64,000 nt of DNA from Lysobacteraceae bacterium NML91-0213 (GCA_002798175.1 NWQL01000005.1:260127-324126), one strand, 5' to 3'. Shown: positions 34,093-43,445, numbered from the stretch's first letter. Numbers and translations: made by a program. Notes: a model not told the origin generated them from the letters alone.

Positions 34093-34788
34093 TCAGTCGC
34101 CGATTGCCGCGTCCGCACGTTCGATCATCGGCGCAAGCGAGCGCCACACATGGTCGCGCAATGCCGGCTGCACCTGCGCGGTGGGATGCAGGTTGTCGGG
34201 CTGGAAGCTGCTGCGATCCAGCGCGACCGGCTCGAGCAGGAACGGCAGCAGCTCGACATCAAACAGTTCCGCGAGGTCGCGGTACACGCCTTCGAAGCCC
34301 CGCGTGTAGTCGGCTCCCAGGTTCGGCGGCATGCGCATGCCGACCAGCAGCACGTCGGCGCCGACGAACTGCGAGGCACCGATCATCCGCGCGAGGTTGC
34401 GGCGCATCTCGCGCAGCGGCAGCCCGCGCAGGCCATCGTTGGCGCCCAGCGCGATCACCACCACCGCCGGGCGGTGGCGGACCACCTCGTCCACGACGCG
34501 CGCCGAGCCGCCAGCCGAGGTCTCGCCACTGATGCTGGCGTTGACCACGCCCCAGTCGGGATGGCGTTCGCGCAGCCGGTCGGCCAGCAGGCCCACCCAG
34601 CCCTCGGACGCCGCCATGCCGTAACCGGCCGACAGCGAATCACCCATGACCAGCAGCGTGCGCGTGGGCGGTGGCGGGACTGCGGCGGGCGCGGACTGCG
34701 CGAAACCCTGCAGCGGCACCAGTGCCAGCAGCCAGGCCAGCAGCAGGCCGGTGCGCAGGAAGGTGGCGGGCGACGGGCGTCGGGTCAT
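34093..34788 (-). CDS. tesA: periplasmic arylesterase / multifunctional acyl-CoA thioesterase I
   Basis: A 231-residue exported SGNH hydrolase with a signal peptide ending GFAQS (about residue 31). Block I is VMGDSLSAGYGM with nucleophile S51, block III is LGANDGLRG and block V is PDNLHPT with the catalytic Asp and His. It is longer at its N-terminus than E. coli TesA (182 mature residues) but has the same core. It hydrolyses thioesters and aryl esters in the periplasm. It is divergent from the ybbA-ybbP genes, an arrangement conserved in many proteobacteria. Confidence 0.9.
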   Translation of the reverse strand: MTRRPSPATFLRTGLLLAWLLALVPLQGFAQSAPAAVPPPPTRTLLVMGDSLSAGYGMAASEGWVGLLADRLRERHPDWGVVNASISGETSAGGSARVVDEVVRHRPAVVVIALGANDGLRGLPLREMRRNLARMIGASQFVGADVLLVGMRMPPNLGADYTRGFEGVYRDLAELFDVELLPFLLEPVALDRSSFQPDNLHPTAQVQPALRDHVWRSLAPMIERADAAIGD

Positions 34789-34969
34789 GGGTTCGTTCCA
34801 TTCAGCAGAAGCGCGACAGCTTAGGGGTGCGGCCTGCAACCGCGCGTGGACGCGGCATGGTCCCCACCATTCCATGTGGCACATGCATGGCCGTGCAGGC
34901 CCGCCCGTACACTCGACGCCCCGCATTCCGCGCCGTCGCGTGCGCCGCGCCGCCGCCACAGGATTCCCC

Positions 34970-35698
34970 ATGCCCGACTCTTCAATCGCCACGCTGCCCT
35001 CGCCCGTCCTTCCGTCCTCCGTCGCGACCGGTGCGCCGGTCCTGCGCGTGCAGGGCCTCGGCAAGCGCGTTGCGCTGGCCTCCGGCGAGCTGGTGATCCT
35101 GGACGGCATCGGTTTCGAGATCGCCCGCGGCGACAGCGTGGCCGTGGTGGGGGCCTCGGGCTCCGGCAAGAGCACGCTGCTGTCGCTGCTGGCAGGCCTG
35201 GACGTGCCCTCGTCGGGCACGGTGGAACTGGATGGGACCGAGCTGTCGCGCCTCGACGAGGACGGCCGCGCGCGCGTGCGCGCCGACAAGGTCGGCTTCG
35301 TGTTCCAGAACTTCCAGCTGCTGCCGTCGCTCACCGCGCTGGAGAACGTGATGCTGCCGCTGGAGCTGCGCGGCGACGCCGACGCGCGCGGCCCTGCGCA
35401 GGCGGAACTCGCCCGCGTGGGCCTGGGCGAGCGTCTCGCGCACTACCCGCGGCAGCTGTCGGGCGGCGAACAGCAGCGCGTGGCACTGGCACGTGCGTTC
35501 GTCACCCGGCCGTCGCTGCTGTTCGCCGACGAACCCACCGGCAACCTCGATACCCGCACCGGCCAGGCGATCATCGAACTGCTGTTCGCGATGAACCAGG
35601 ACGCCGGCACCACGCTGGTGCTGGTGACGCATGACGACCACCTCGCCAGCCGCTGCGGTCGCGTGCTGCGCATCGACGGCGGGCGGCTGGTGGCATGA
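34970..35698 (+). CDS. ybbA: ABC transporter ATP-binding protein, YbbA-like
   Basis: A 242-residue ATPase with Walker A GASGSGKST, Q-loop VFQNFQLLPSLTA, signature LSGGEQQR, Walker B LLFADEPTGN and switch His in LVTHD. The LolD/MacB-type linker fits YbbA. Its stop overlaps the start of the permease gene by 4 bp. It faces tesA, as in E. coli tesA-ybbA-ybbP. An AGGA at a suitable distance precedes the ATG at 34970. Confidence 0.9.
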   Translation: MPDSSIATLPSPVLPSSVATGAPVLRVQGLGKRVALASGELVILDGIGFEIARGDSVAVVGASGSGKSTLLSLLAGLDVPSSGTVELDGTELSRLDEDGRARVRADKVGFVFQNFQLLPSLTALENVMLPLELRGDADARGPAQAELARVGLGERLAHYPRQLSGGEQQRVALARAFVTRPSLLFADEPTGNLDTRTGQAIIELLFAMNQDAGTTLVLVTHDDHLASRCGRVLRIDGGRLVA

Positions 35699-38193
35699 GG
35701 ACCGTGCGCCTGGCGTGGACCCAGTTCACCCGCGACCTTGCCGCCGGCGAGGTGCGCATCATGCTGGCCGCGCTGGTGCTGGCGGTGCTGGCGGTGACCG
35801 CGGTCGGCTTCGTCACCGACCGCGCCGAGCGCGCGCTGGCGCAGCAGGCCAACCGCCTGCTCGGTGGCGATGCGATACTGCGTTCGGATGCGCCCATCGA
35901 CGACCGCGTGCGCGAGGCCGCGCGCGACGCCGGCCTGCAGTCCACCGAGACCGTCGCGCTCGACAGCATGATCCGCGTCGGCGACGACCTGCGCCTGGGC
36001 GACCTCAGCGCCCTCGGGGACGGGTATCCACTGCGCGGCGCATTCCGCCTGGTGGATGCGGCCGGCGGTGCCGAGCGCGATGCGTCCGGCATTCCGGAAC
36101 CCGGCAGCGTCTGGCTCAGCCGCGCCGGCGCCGACACCCTCGATGCACAGGTCGGCGACACGGTGACGCTGGGCGAAGCGCAATTCCGCCTGGCTGCGCT
36201 GGTGGCGCAGGAGCCGGATGCCTCGATCGACTATTTCAACGTCGCCCCGAAGGTGTTCCTCAACCTCGCCGACCTGCCCGCCACCGGGCTGGTGCAGGAA
36301 GGCAGCCGCATCCGCTACCGGCTGGTGGTCGCCGGCGACAGTGCCGCGGTGGAAGGTTTCGCCAGTGGAATGCGCGACAGCCTCGAGCGCGGCCAGCGGC
36401 TGGAGACGATCCAGGACGCGCGGCCGGAAGTGCGCTCCGGGCTCGACCGCGCCGGCCGTTTCCTCGGCCTGGCGGCGCTGGTATCGGTGGTGCTGGCCGC
36501 GGTCGCGGTGGCGATGGCGGCGCGCCGGCACAGCGAGCGCCACCTGTCGGGCGCCGCGGTCATGCGTTGCCTCGGCGCCAGCCAGCGCACCCTGGTCGGG
36601 ATCCACGTCGGCGAACTCGTGCTGCTGGGCCTGCTGGCCAGCGCGATCGGCATCGCACTCGCATTCGCGCTGCAGTGGTTCGTCGGGGGGTGGATCGCGC
36701 GCGAACTCGAACTCGACCTGCCGGCGGCCAGCCTGCTGCCGGCGCTGCAGGGCCTGGGCGTGGGGCTGGTGGTGCTGCTGGCGTTCGGCGCGCCGCCGGT
36801 TCTGGCGCTGCGCCGGGTGCCCGCGCTGCGGGTGATCCGGCGCGATCTCGATCCGGTCGAACCCACCGCGCTGGTGGTCGCGCTTGCGGGGTTCGGCGGG
36901 CTGGGCGCGCTGCTGTGGTGGAAGGCCGGCTCGGCGGATCTCGCCGCGGCGATGCTGGCCGGCATCGTCGCCACGCTTGCGGTGCTGGCGCTGCTGGCCT
37001 GGGGGCTGATCCTGGTGGTGCGTCGCCTGCGCGGGCGCCTGCGCGGCGGGCTGCGCTACGGGCTGGCCAATGTGAGCCGTCGTGCCGGCACCAGCATTGC
37101 GCAGGTCGCCGCGCTGGGTCTCGGGCTGATGGCCCTGCTGCTGCTGACCTTCGTGCGCACCGACCTGCTCGACCGCTGGCAGCTGCAGCTGGCGGAAACC
37201 GCGCCCAACCGCTTCATCGTCAACGTGCAGCCGCCGCAGCTCGACCCGGTGCGCGCGTTCATGGCCGACCGCGGGCTGGACGCACCGGAACTGTTCCCGA
37301 TGGTCCGTGCGCGCCTGCTCGCACGCAATGGCGAGCCGATCACCGCCGGGACCTATGCGGACGAGGAGGCGCAGACCCGGCGTCGCGCCGAACGCGAGTT
37401 CAACCTGTCGACCATCGCCGCGCTGCGCGACGACAACCGCGTGGTGGACGGACGCATGTGGCCCGCGGATGCGGTGGCGCCGGAGTTCTCGGTCGAGGAG
37501 AACTTCGCCCGCCAGCTCGGCTGGCAGGTCGGCGACAGCATCCGTTTCGACATCGCCGGGCGCACCGTGGAAGCGCCGATCACCAGCCTGCGCAAGGTGG
37601 ACTGGGAAAGCTTCCGCCCGAACTTCTTCGTGCTCGCCTCGCCGGGCACCCTCGATGGCTTCCCGGCCAGCCATATCACCGCGGTCAACGTGCCGGCGGA
37701 GGATGTGCGCTTCACCGCCGAGCTCGTCGGCGCGTTCCCCAACCTGTCTGTGATCGACATCGACGCGGTGCTGGCCCAGGTGCGCACCACCGCCGACCAG
37801 GTCTCGGTGGTGGTGCAGGCGGTGTTCTGGTTCTCGATGGTCGCCGGCGTGCTGGTGCTGCTGGCCGCGGTGAGCGCGAGCCAGGACGAGCGGCTGCTCG
37901 AGGGCGGGGTCATGCGCGTGCTCGGCGCCAGCCGCGGCCAGCTGCGGTCGGCGCAGGCCACCGAGTTCGCCGCGATCGGCCTGCTGTCGGGACTGGTGGC
38001 GGCGATCGCGGCCTCGGTGCTGTCGGGCGTGGTGGCCACGCGCGTGTTCGATCTGCCGTGGGAGCCGAACTGGGCGATGGCCGCAGTGGGTGGCGTGCTG
38101 GGCATGGCGGTGACGCTGGTCGCCGGGCTGGTGGCCACGCGCCGGGTGATCGACGCGCCGCCGGCGCTGACGCTGCGTGAACTGCAGGGCTGA
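35695..38193 (+). CDS. ybbP: FtsX-like ABC permease, YbbP-like
   Basis: An 832-residue inner-membrane permease with about ten helices: one near the N-terminus, then three (about 260-365), two (about 400-450), a central pair and a final FtsX-like set of three (about 700-810). Large periplasmic segments follow the first helix and fill the mid-section. The arrangement is that of YbbP/YbjZ-type permeases. The ATG overlaps the YbbA stop. By analogy the pair energises an envelope process or exports a substrate that TesA may also act on; the substrate is unknown. Confidence 0.9.
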   Translation: MRTVRLAWTQFTRDLAAGEVRIMLAALVLAVLAVTAVGFVTDRAERALAQQANRLLGGDAILRSDAPIDDRVREAARDAGLQSTETVALDSMIRVGDDLRLGDLSALGDGYPLRGAFRLVDAAGGAERDASGIPEPGSVWLSRAGADTLDAQVGDTVTLGEAQFRLAALVAQEPDASIDYFNVAPKVFLNLADLPATGLVQEGSRIRYRLVVAGDSAAVEGFASGMRDSLERGQRLETIQDARPEVRSGLDRAGRFLGLAALVSVVLAAVAVAMAARRHSERHLSGAAVMRCLGASQRTLVGIHVGELVLLGLLASAIGIALAFALQWFVGGWIARELELDLPAASLLPALQGLGVGLVVLLAFGAPPVLALRRVPALRVIRRDLDPVEPTALVVALAGFGGLGALLWWKAGSADLAAAMLAGIVATLAVLALLAWGLILVVRRLRGRLRGGLRYGLANVSRRAGTSIAQVAALGLGLMALLLLTFVRTDLLDRWQLQLAETAPNRFIVNVQPPQLDPVRAFMADRGLDAPELFPMVRARLLARNGEPITAGTYADEEAQTRRRAEREFNLSTIAALRDDNRVVDGRMWPADAVAPEFSVEENFARQLGWQVGDSIRFDIAGRTVEAPITSLRKVDWESFRPNFFVLASPGTLDGFPASHITAVNVPAEDVRFTAELVGAFPNLSVIDIDAVLAQVRTTADQVSVVVQAVFWFSMVAGVLVLLAAVSASQDERLLEGGVMRVLGASRGQLRSAQATEFAAIGLLSGLVAAIAASVLSGVVATRVFDLPWEPNWAMAAVGGVLGMAVTLVAGLVATRRVIDAPPALTLRELQG

Positions 38194-38323
38194 ACCCTGC
38201 GGGGGCTGGCCCCGTGGAGCCAGGTGCTCGATGCGCGTGATCCGCATCGGGCCTGTTCCGATCCGCGGCAGGTCGGCGCAGTGGGGGTGGCGGTGGTCCG
38301 CACGCCACCCCAATGCGTACGGG

Positions 38324-38584
38324 TCAGTTCTCCAGCGCGGTCTCTTCGGCCTCGAACCGGCGCGCATAGGCCCGTTCCGCGGCAACGCGCTCCACTTCCT
38401 CGGCGGGCAGTTCCTGCGCACCGTAGACCGCGTAGGCGATGACGCCGTCGTGCCGGCCGATCCGCCGCAGGCGATAACGCTGGGTGCCGGTGCCGGTATC
38501 GGGCGGGTAATGGGTCGGCGGGGTCTCGGACTCGATGTCGACTTCGCTGTTGTCGATGGTGCCGCCGACGAAAAGAGCGCGCAT
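38324..38584 (-). CDS. small conserved hypothetical protein
   Basis: An 86-residue soluble protein (MRALFVGGTIDNSEVD at its start). The N-terminal strand and turn MRALFVGGTIDNSE resembles a short nucleotide-like fold but has no diagnostic motif. The C-terminal half is helical, ending in EEVERVAAERAYARRFE. The start at 38584 follows CAGGGAGA. It faces away from rsmC and converges with ybbP. No family recognised. Confidence 0.6.
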   Translation of the reverse strand: MRALFVGGTIDNSEVDIESETPPTHYPPDTGTGTQRYRLRRIGRHDGVIAYAVYGAQELPAEEVERVAAERAYARRFEAEETALEN

Positions 38585-38694
38585 ATGCAGTCTCCCTGTT
38601 GGATGGCTGCAGGGTGCCGCCGCCGACGTTGCCGAACGATGAAAACCCTGCACAGGTCGCGTTGGCGCCGGGCGCCCCGGGTGCGCCGCGTAGA

Positions 38695-39756
38695 ATGTCC
38701 GGCCCCCCGTCTTCCGGTGCCCGCGTGGCCAGTCGTGATTCCGCCCTCGATGCACTGATGCTGCCGTTCGCCGAGGGGCGCGTTGCGCGCGTGCCCGGTG
38801 CATTGTTCCTGCAGGCGCGTGCCGGGGTGGCGCTGCATGCCTCGCAGTGGCCGCAGCTGGCCTGCGTGCAGGCGTTCCGGCCGCAGGCGCAGGCGCTCGA
38901 GCGCGCCGGCTTCGCGGTGTCGCTGGAGGCCGACGCCTCGCGGCGCTGGCCGCTGGTGCTGCTGCTGCCGCCGCGCCAACGCGATGAAGCACGCGCACTG
39001 TATGCGCAGGCGCTGGCACTGGCCGACGAGGGCGCCACGGTGGTGGTCAGCGTCGCCAACGACGAGGGCGCGAAGTCCGCCGAGGCCGATTTCACCCGCA
39101 TCGCCGGCCCGGTCGCGTCGTTGTCCAAGCACAAGTGCCGGGTGTTCTGGGCGCGCGCCGGCGCCGGTGGCGACGCGGAGCTCGCCGCACGCTGGCGCGG
39201 CGCCGATGCCGTGCGCGAAGTCGCACCGGGCTGGTGGAGCCGTCCCGGCGTGTTCGCCTGGGACCGCATCGATGCGGCGACCGCGCTGCTGATCGAACAC
39301 CTGCCGCCGACGCTTGCCGGCGAGGTCGCCGATCTCGGTGCCGGCAGCGGGGTGATCGCCGATGCGCTGCTGCGCCGCTGCGCGGGCGTGCGCGCGGTCG
39401 ACCTGTACGAAGCGGATGCGCGCGCGCTGGCGCTTGCCGAACGCAACCTCGCCGCGCATGCGCAACGCGCGACGCTCGGCTTCCACTGGCATGACGTCAC
39501 CACCGGCCTGCCGCATCGCTACGACGCCATCGTCAGCAATCCGCCGTTCCATGCCCAGCAGCGCGAACCGCGCCCGGAGCTCGGCCAGGCCTTCATCCGT
39601 GCCGCGGCACAGGCGCTGCGCCCGCGCGGCGAACTGTGGCTGGTGGCCAATCGACAGCTGCCCTACGAGGAGGTGCTGGCGGATGGCTTCAGCGATGTCC
39701 GCAGCGTCGCCGGACGCGGTGCGTTCAAGGTCATCACCGCGAGTCGCCGCGCATGA
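38695..39756 (+). CDS. rsmC: 16S rRNA (guanine-N2-)-methyltransferase, RsmC-like
   Basis: A 353-residue protein with the two-domain layout of RsmC: an N-terminal degenerate methyltransferase-like domain (about 1-175) and an active C-terminal one. SAM motif I is VADLGAGSGVIADAL and the catalytic motif is SNPPFH, typical of N2-guanine or N6-adenine enzymes. The ending of the first domain, LSKHKCRVFWAR, is also RsmC-like. RsmC methylates G1207 of 16S rRNA. ATG 38695 and an in-frame GTG at 38725 are both possible starts. The stop overlaps rsuA by 4 bp. Confidence 0.85.
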   Translation: MSGPPSSGARVASRDSALDALMLPFAEGRVARVPGALFLQARAGVALHASQWPQLACVQAFRPQAQALERAGFAVSLEADASRRWPLVLLLPPRQRDEARALYAQALALADEGATVVVSVANDEGAKSAEADFTRIAGPVASLSKHKCRVFWARAGAGGDAELAARWRGADAVREVAPGWWSRPGVFAWDRIDAATALLIEHLPPTLAGEVADLGAGSGVIADALLRRCAGVRAVDLYEADARALALAERNLAAHAQRATLGFHWHDVTTGLPHRYDAIVSNPPFHAQQREPRPELGQAFIRAAAQALRPRGELWLVANRQLPYEEVLADGFSDVRSVAGRGAFKVITASRRA

Positions 39757-40454
39757 AGCTGCTGCGCCTGCTGGCCAACCTCGGCTATGGCAGCCGCAAG
39801 CAGGCGATGCTGCTGTGCCGCCAGGGCCGGGTGACCGATGCCGCCGGCGAGGTGCTGTATGCCGACGACGTGGTCGGGCCCACCGGCGTGTTCGTCGATG
39901 GCGAGCCGCTGGATCCGCCGCAGGGCCTGGCGCTGATGCTGCACAAGCCGGTCGGCTACACCTGTTCGACGAAGGACCCGGGACGGGTGGTCTACGACCT
40001 GCTGCCGCCGCGTTTCCGCCTCCGCAACCCGGTGCTGTCGCCGGTCGGGCGGCTCGACCGCGAGACCTCGGGGCTGCTGCTGATGACCGATGACGGTGCG
40101 CTTCTGCACCGGATCATCTCGCCGAAGTCGGCCCTGCCCAAGGTCTATGTCGCCACCCTCGACAGCGATCTGCGCGGCGACGAGGCGGAACGCTTCGCCA
40201 GTGGCACGCTGCTGCTGGAATCCGACGACAGGCCATTGCTGCCCGCGGAACTCGAAGTGCTTGGCCCGCGGCAGGCGCGGCTGGTGCTGCACGAAGGGCG
40301 CTACCACCAGGTCCGGAGGATGTTCGCCGCGGTCGGCAACCACGTGGTGGCGCTGCATCGCGAACGCGTCGGCGGGCTGGTGCTGGACGGGCTCGCCGAG
40401 GGCGACTGGCGCGCGCTCACGGCCGCCGACGTGCAGGCGCTGTTCGCGCCGTAA
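39753..40454 (+). CDS. rsuA: 16S rRNA pseudouridine(516) synthase
   Basis: A 233-residue pseudouridine synthase. An N-terminal S4-like domain (MKLLRLLANLGYGSRKQ) binds RNA. The catalytic Asp is D102 in GRLDRETSGLLL, followed by KVYVATL. The length fits RsuA better than RluB or RluE. It converts U516 of 16S rRNA. Overlap (ATGA) with rsmC groups two enzymes that modify the same rRNA. Stop at 40454. Confidence 0.9.
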   Translation: MKLLRLLANLGYGSRKQAMLLCRQGRVTDAAGEVLYADDVVGPTGVFVDGEPLDPPQGLALMLHKPVGYTCSTKDPGRVVYDLLPPRFRLRNPVLSPVGRLDRETSGLLLMTDDGALLHRIISPKSALPKVYVATLDSDLRGDEAERFASGTLLLESDDRPLLPAELEVLGPRQARLVLHEGRYHQVRRMFAAVGNHVVALHRERVGGLVLDGLAEGDWRALTAADVQALFAP

Positions 40455-40570
40455 CCGGTGTGGCCGCACCGGTGCCGTTCCGCCGGCCGCGGTGATCGTC
40501 GACATCGACGGGCCGATGCCCGGCACCGGGCGCGCGATGCTCCCGCTGCATTGCGCCAGGTCGCCGGCGC

Positions 40571-41377
40571 TCAGGCGTACTGCATCTTCCGCGACATGCC
40601 GCCGTCGACGATGAATTCCTGGCCGGTGGCGAAGCCCGACAGCGCCGGGGCGAGCAGGTACACCGCGAGCGTGGCGATGTCCTCGGGCGTGCCGACGCGG
40701 CCGGCCGGATGCTGTGCATGGTCGCGCGGGGAGAGCTTCGGCTGCCGGCGCCGCTGCGGCGCACGCCACGCCTCGGTGGCGATCCAGCCCGGGCTGATGC
40801 AGTTCACCCGCACCTGCGGGCCGGCGCTCAGTGCCAGCGCATGGGTGAACGCCAGCAGGCCGCCCTTGGCCGCCGCGTAGGCCTCGCCATGCGGTTCGGA
40901 CTGGTGCGCGCGGGTCGAGGCGATATTGACCACCGCACCGCCGCCCGGGCTGCGCGCCAGGGCCGGCAGTGCATGCCGGCTGCACAGGAAAGCGCCGTGC
41001 AGGCTCGACAGGCGCCGGTTCCATTCGGCGAAGTCGAGTTCCGGCAGCGGCGGTACCTGCGGGTCGACCATGCCGGCGTTGTTGACCAGGCCATCGATGC
41101 GCCCGAAGCGCGCGAGTGCCGCGTCGACGAACGCCCCCACGCTGCGCTCGCGCATGACATCGACGCGCCGGAACAGCGCGTCGTCGCCGGCCTTCCATTC
41201 GGCGAGGCAGGCACGACCGGCGTCCGCATCGAGGTCGCCGATGGCGACCCTGCCGCCGGCACCCAGCACCGCCTGCGCAATGGCGCGGCCGATACCCTGC
41301 GCGCCGCCGGTGACCAGCACCACGCGACCTTCCAGCGGGCGTGCGGGCCAGGGAGTTGCGGCGGGAGTGATCGACAT
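40571..41377 (-). CDS. short-chain dehydrogenase/reductase
   Basis: A 268-residue classical SDR. The cofactor motif is TGGAQGIGRA, and a following Asp (GDLDAD) suggests NAD preference. VNNAG and the pair YAAAKGG (Y, K) with Ser in NIASTRA make the catalytic set. An extra segment, AWRAPQRRRQPKLSPRD, in the substrate loop is charged and unusual. The C-terminus ends VDGGMSRKMQYA. Substrate unknown. The start at 41377 gives MSITPAATPW. It converges with rsuA, 116 bp apart. Confidence 0.85.
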   Translation of the reverse strand: MSITPAATPWPARPLEGRVVLVTGGAQGIGRAIAQAVLGAGGRVAIGDLDADAGRACLAEWKAGDDALFRRVDVMRERSVGAFVDAALARFGRIDGLVNNAGMVDPQVPPLPELDFAEWNRRLSSLHGAFLCSRHALPALARSPGGGAVVNIASTRAHQSEPHGEAYAAAKGGLLAFTHALALSAGPQVRVNCISPGWIATEAWRAPQRRRQPKLSPRDHAQHPAGRVGTPEDIATLAVYLLAPALSGFATGQEFIVDGGMSRKMQYA

Positions 41378-41567
41378 GCAAGCGCCCGTCAGCGGGAGAG
41401 ACCGCAGCGTGCCGCAGCGGATGGCAAGCGGGCGTGCAGGCGGGCGACGTTGGCGACGGGTGCCTGGCATCGGGCGCGATCCAGCGGGGTGCTCCCGGCG
41501 GAATGCCGCGGAGGATTGCCGCATGGACCAGTGCGACGTGTCCGCGATGGGCTGCGGGACTTCGGGC

Positions 41568-41864
41568 TTATGGCGGCTCCGCGGCGTGCTCGAGCATGTC
41601 GACCAGCATGTCGCGGATGTGCGCATCGGCGGTGGTGTAGAAGACCTGCCGCTGGCGGCGTTCGCCGCGCACCAGACGTGCGCCGCGCAACAGCCGCAGG
41701 TGGTGGCTGACCAGCGGCTGGGAAGCGCCAATGCGCGCGGCGATCTCGCCGACCGGCACCGGTGCGTCGAGGCAGGCCAGCAGCACGCGCAGGCGGGTGG
41801 GATCGCCGAGCAGCCGGTAGGTGGCGGCAATGGTTTCGATACGCGGGTCGTCGGTGCCACTCAC
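41568..41864 (-). CDS. ArsR/SmtB-family zinc-type regulator
   Basis: A 98-residue winged-helix repressor. LLGDPTRLRVLLAC and the recognition helix SQPLVSHHLRLLR are diagnostic of ArsR. In the last helix ADAHIRDMLVDMLEHAAE repeats the spacing of the SmtB alpha-5 zinc site: D-x-H, 11 residues to His, 3 to Glu. This points to sensing of zinc (or cobalt, cadmium). The start at 41864 is GTG, overlapping the stop of the CDF gene by 4 bp (GTGA), so pump and sensor share an mRNA. A probable operator lies at 42945-42974. Confidence 0.9.
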   Translation of the reverse strand: MSGTDDPRIETIAATYRLLGDPTRLRVLLACLDAPVPVGEIAARIGASQPLVSHHLRLLRGARLVRGERRQRQVFYTTADAHIRDMLVDMLEHAAEPP

Positions 41865-42919
41865 TGGCCGCACTCCGACGGCGGCGCGGCGTGTGCGGGC
41901 GTGCCGTCGCCATCGGGCCCGCACATGACCTCCACCGTGGCATGGCCGATGCCGAAGCGCGCGGCGAGTTCGCGCTTGACAGCGGCCACGCTGCGGCCCG
42001 GATGCACGCCGCCGGCGAGGCCCAGTTCCAGCGTGGCCATCACCCGCCCGGAGGTGATCGACCACACGTGCACGTGCTGCACCGCGACCACGCCCGGCAC
42101 CGCGGCCAGCAGGTGGTCGCGCAGCGCCGCGACGTCGATGTCCGGCGGCGCGCCTTCCATCAGGATGTGGAACGCGCCGCGCAGCAGCGACCAGGCGCTT
42201 CTCAGGATCAGCAGGCACACCAGCGCCGACAGGATCGGGTCGATCGCCATCCAGCCGGTGGCATGGATCACCACCGCGGCGACGATCGCCGCGACCGAGC
42301 CGAGCAGGTCGCCCAGCACATGCAGCATGGCGCCGCGGATATTGACGTGGTCGCGGTCGCCGCGGTGCAGGATCGCGAACACCGCCAGGTTCACCAGCAA
42401 GCCGGCCACCGCCACCACCAGCATCGGCCCGGCCAGCACTTCCCCGGGTTCGCGCAGGCGCTGCACCGCCTCCCACAGGATCCACGCGACCAGTGCGAAC
42501 AGCGTCAGCGCGTTGACCAGCCCGGCCAGCACTTCCAGCCGCATGTAGCCGAAGGTGCGGCGCGCGTCCGACGCACGACGGCCAATGCGGAAGCCCGCCC
42601 AGGCCAGCGCCAGCGCGGCCGCGTCGGTGAGCATGTGGCCGGCATCGGCGATCAGTGCCAGGGAGCCCGAGATCACCCCGCCGATCACCTCGACCACCAT
42701 GAAGGTCGCGGTCAGCACCAGCGCGGTGAGCACCACCTTTTCGTTGCGCGCCGACACCGCGTGCGCATGGCCGTGATCGTGGCCGGCATGCGGGTGGCCA
42801 ACCGGAGCGTGATCGTGGCCATGGTCGTGGCGGTGCGCATGGCCGTGGTCGCCGCCGCACGGCGATGCCGCGCCGGGGTGGGAGCGAGGGCCGTGCGGCT
42901 GGTGGGGATCGTGGGTCAT
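41861..42919 (-). CDS. cation diffusion facilitator metal efflux protein, zinc-type
   Basis: A 352-residue CDF transporter. The cytoplasmic N-terminus is unusually His-rich (about residues 2-54, many HxH pairs), a probable metal buffer. Six helices follow; ADAGHMLTD and HVLGDLLGSV carry the H-x-x-x-D zinc sites of helices II and V (CzcD/ZitB type). The C-terminal domain includes VQHVHVWSITSG. It exports zinc (and related ions) with proton exchange. The regulator gene overlaps downstream. Start ATG at 42919. Confidence 0.92.
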   Translation of the reverse strand: MTHDPHQPHGPRSHPGAASPCGGDHGHAHRHDHGHDHAPVGHPHAGHDHGHAHAVSARNEKVVLTALVLTATFMVVEVIGGVISGSLALIADAGHMLTDAAALALAWAGFRIGRRASDARRTFGYMRLEVLAGLVNALTLFALVAWILWEAVQRLREPGEVLAGPMLVVAVAGLLVNLAVFAILHRGDRDHVNIRGAMLHVLGDLLGSVAAIVAAVVIHATGWMAIDPILSALVCLLILRSAWSLLRGAFHILMEGAPPDIDVAALRDHLLAAVPGVVAVQHVHVWSITSGRVMATLELGLAGGVHPGRSVAAVKRELAARFGIGHATVEVMCGPDGDGTPAHAAPPSECGQ

Positions 42920-42944
42920 TGGGCGGGCACTGGAGCAGTATCGC

Positions 42945-42974
42945 GATGATATCTACATATGTTTATGTTTCAAC
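42945..42974. promoter_or_regulatory. AT-rich operator/promoter candidate of the zinc efflux operon
   Basis: A 30 bp AT-rich island in GC-rich surroundings, about 26 bp upstream of the CDF start. It holds the palindrome ACATATGT (42955-42962). ArsR/SmtB operators are imperfect AT-rich inverted repeats of similar make-up, so it is the likely site for the coupled regulator; the exact half-sites are unresolved. Confidence 0.5.
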
Positions 42975-43025
42975 GCGTAGGGCGCAGTGTGCGGCGGCGG
43001 ACGTGGGGCGCAGGAGGCGGGGAAC

Positions 43026-43060
43026 GGAAAGCGGAAAGCGGAAAGCAGAAAGCGGCAAGC
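43026..43060. repeat. short tandem repeat of a 7-mer
   Basis: Five consecutive 7-base units: three perfect GGAAAGC copies (43026-43046), then AGAAAGC and GGCAAGC. It lies in a non-coding stretch near the composite repeat. Confidence 0.8.
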
Positions 43061-43142
43061 GGGGGACGTGGCCGGGTTCCGGGTTCCGGGGAGCGGTGTC
43101 GGACCGGGAGGCGGAAGGCCGGCTCCGTCGTGAGTTCGCGCC

Positions 43143-43262
43143 GCCCGTCGCGCGCACCGGGGGGTGTGCTCCCCCGGCCGGAGTCCGCATCCAGCTACCA
43201 CGGCCGGCCGCCGGCCATCCATGGCCGGCTGGGAGCACACCCCCCCGGTGCACGCGGCGGGC
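43143..43262. repeat. palindromic repeat, arm A of composite element copy 2
   Basis: A 120 bp near-palindrome that is over 90 % identical by eye to 24645-24762. Ends are a 10 bp inverted repeat with one mismatch (43143-43152 and 43253-43262). The core GGCCATCCATGGCC is shared. Confidence 0.9.
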
Positions 43263-43445
43263 TCCGACGTTCGTTGGCTTCGGCACATGGGAACAGGAGC
43301 GGGCGGCTGAGGGCCGCGCGACCACGCTCGAGCCCGTCGGGCTGGCATGGAGATCGACAGCGGCGGCAGCCGAAGTCGTCAATCGCCACGACGGCCTGTT
43401 GTTCTCTGGCCGTTGACCTTCTTCCGGACGCCACGCCAGGTCCGA
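43263..43445. repeat. linker of composite element copy 2
   Basis: About 183 bp joining arms A and B. It is partly related to the linker at 24763-24984, more so near arm B. No plausible gene. Confidence 0.55.

Noticed and set aside
35443-39552. 1369-codon open frame on the minus strand
   Set aside because: Antisense to ybbA-ybbP and rsmC; no recognisable domain, typical high-GC shadow.
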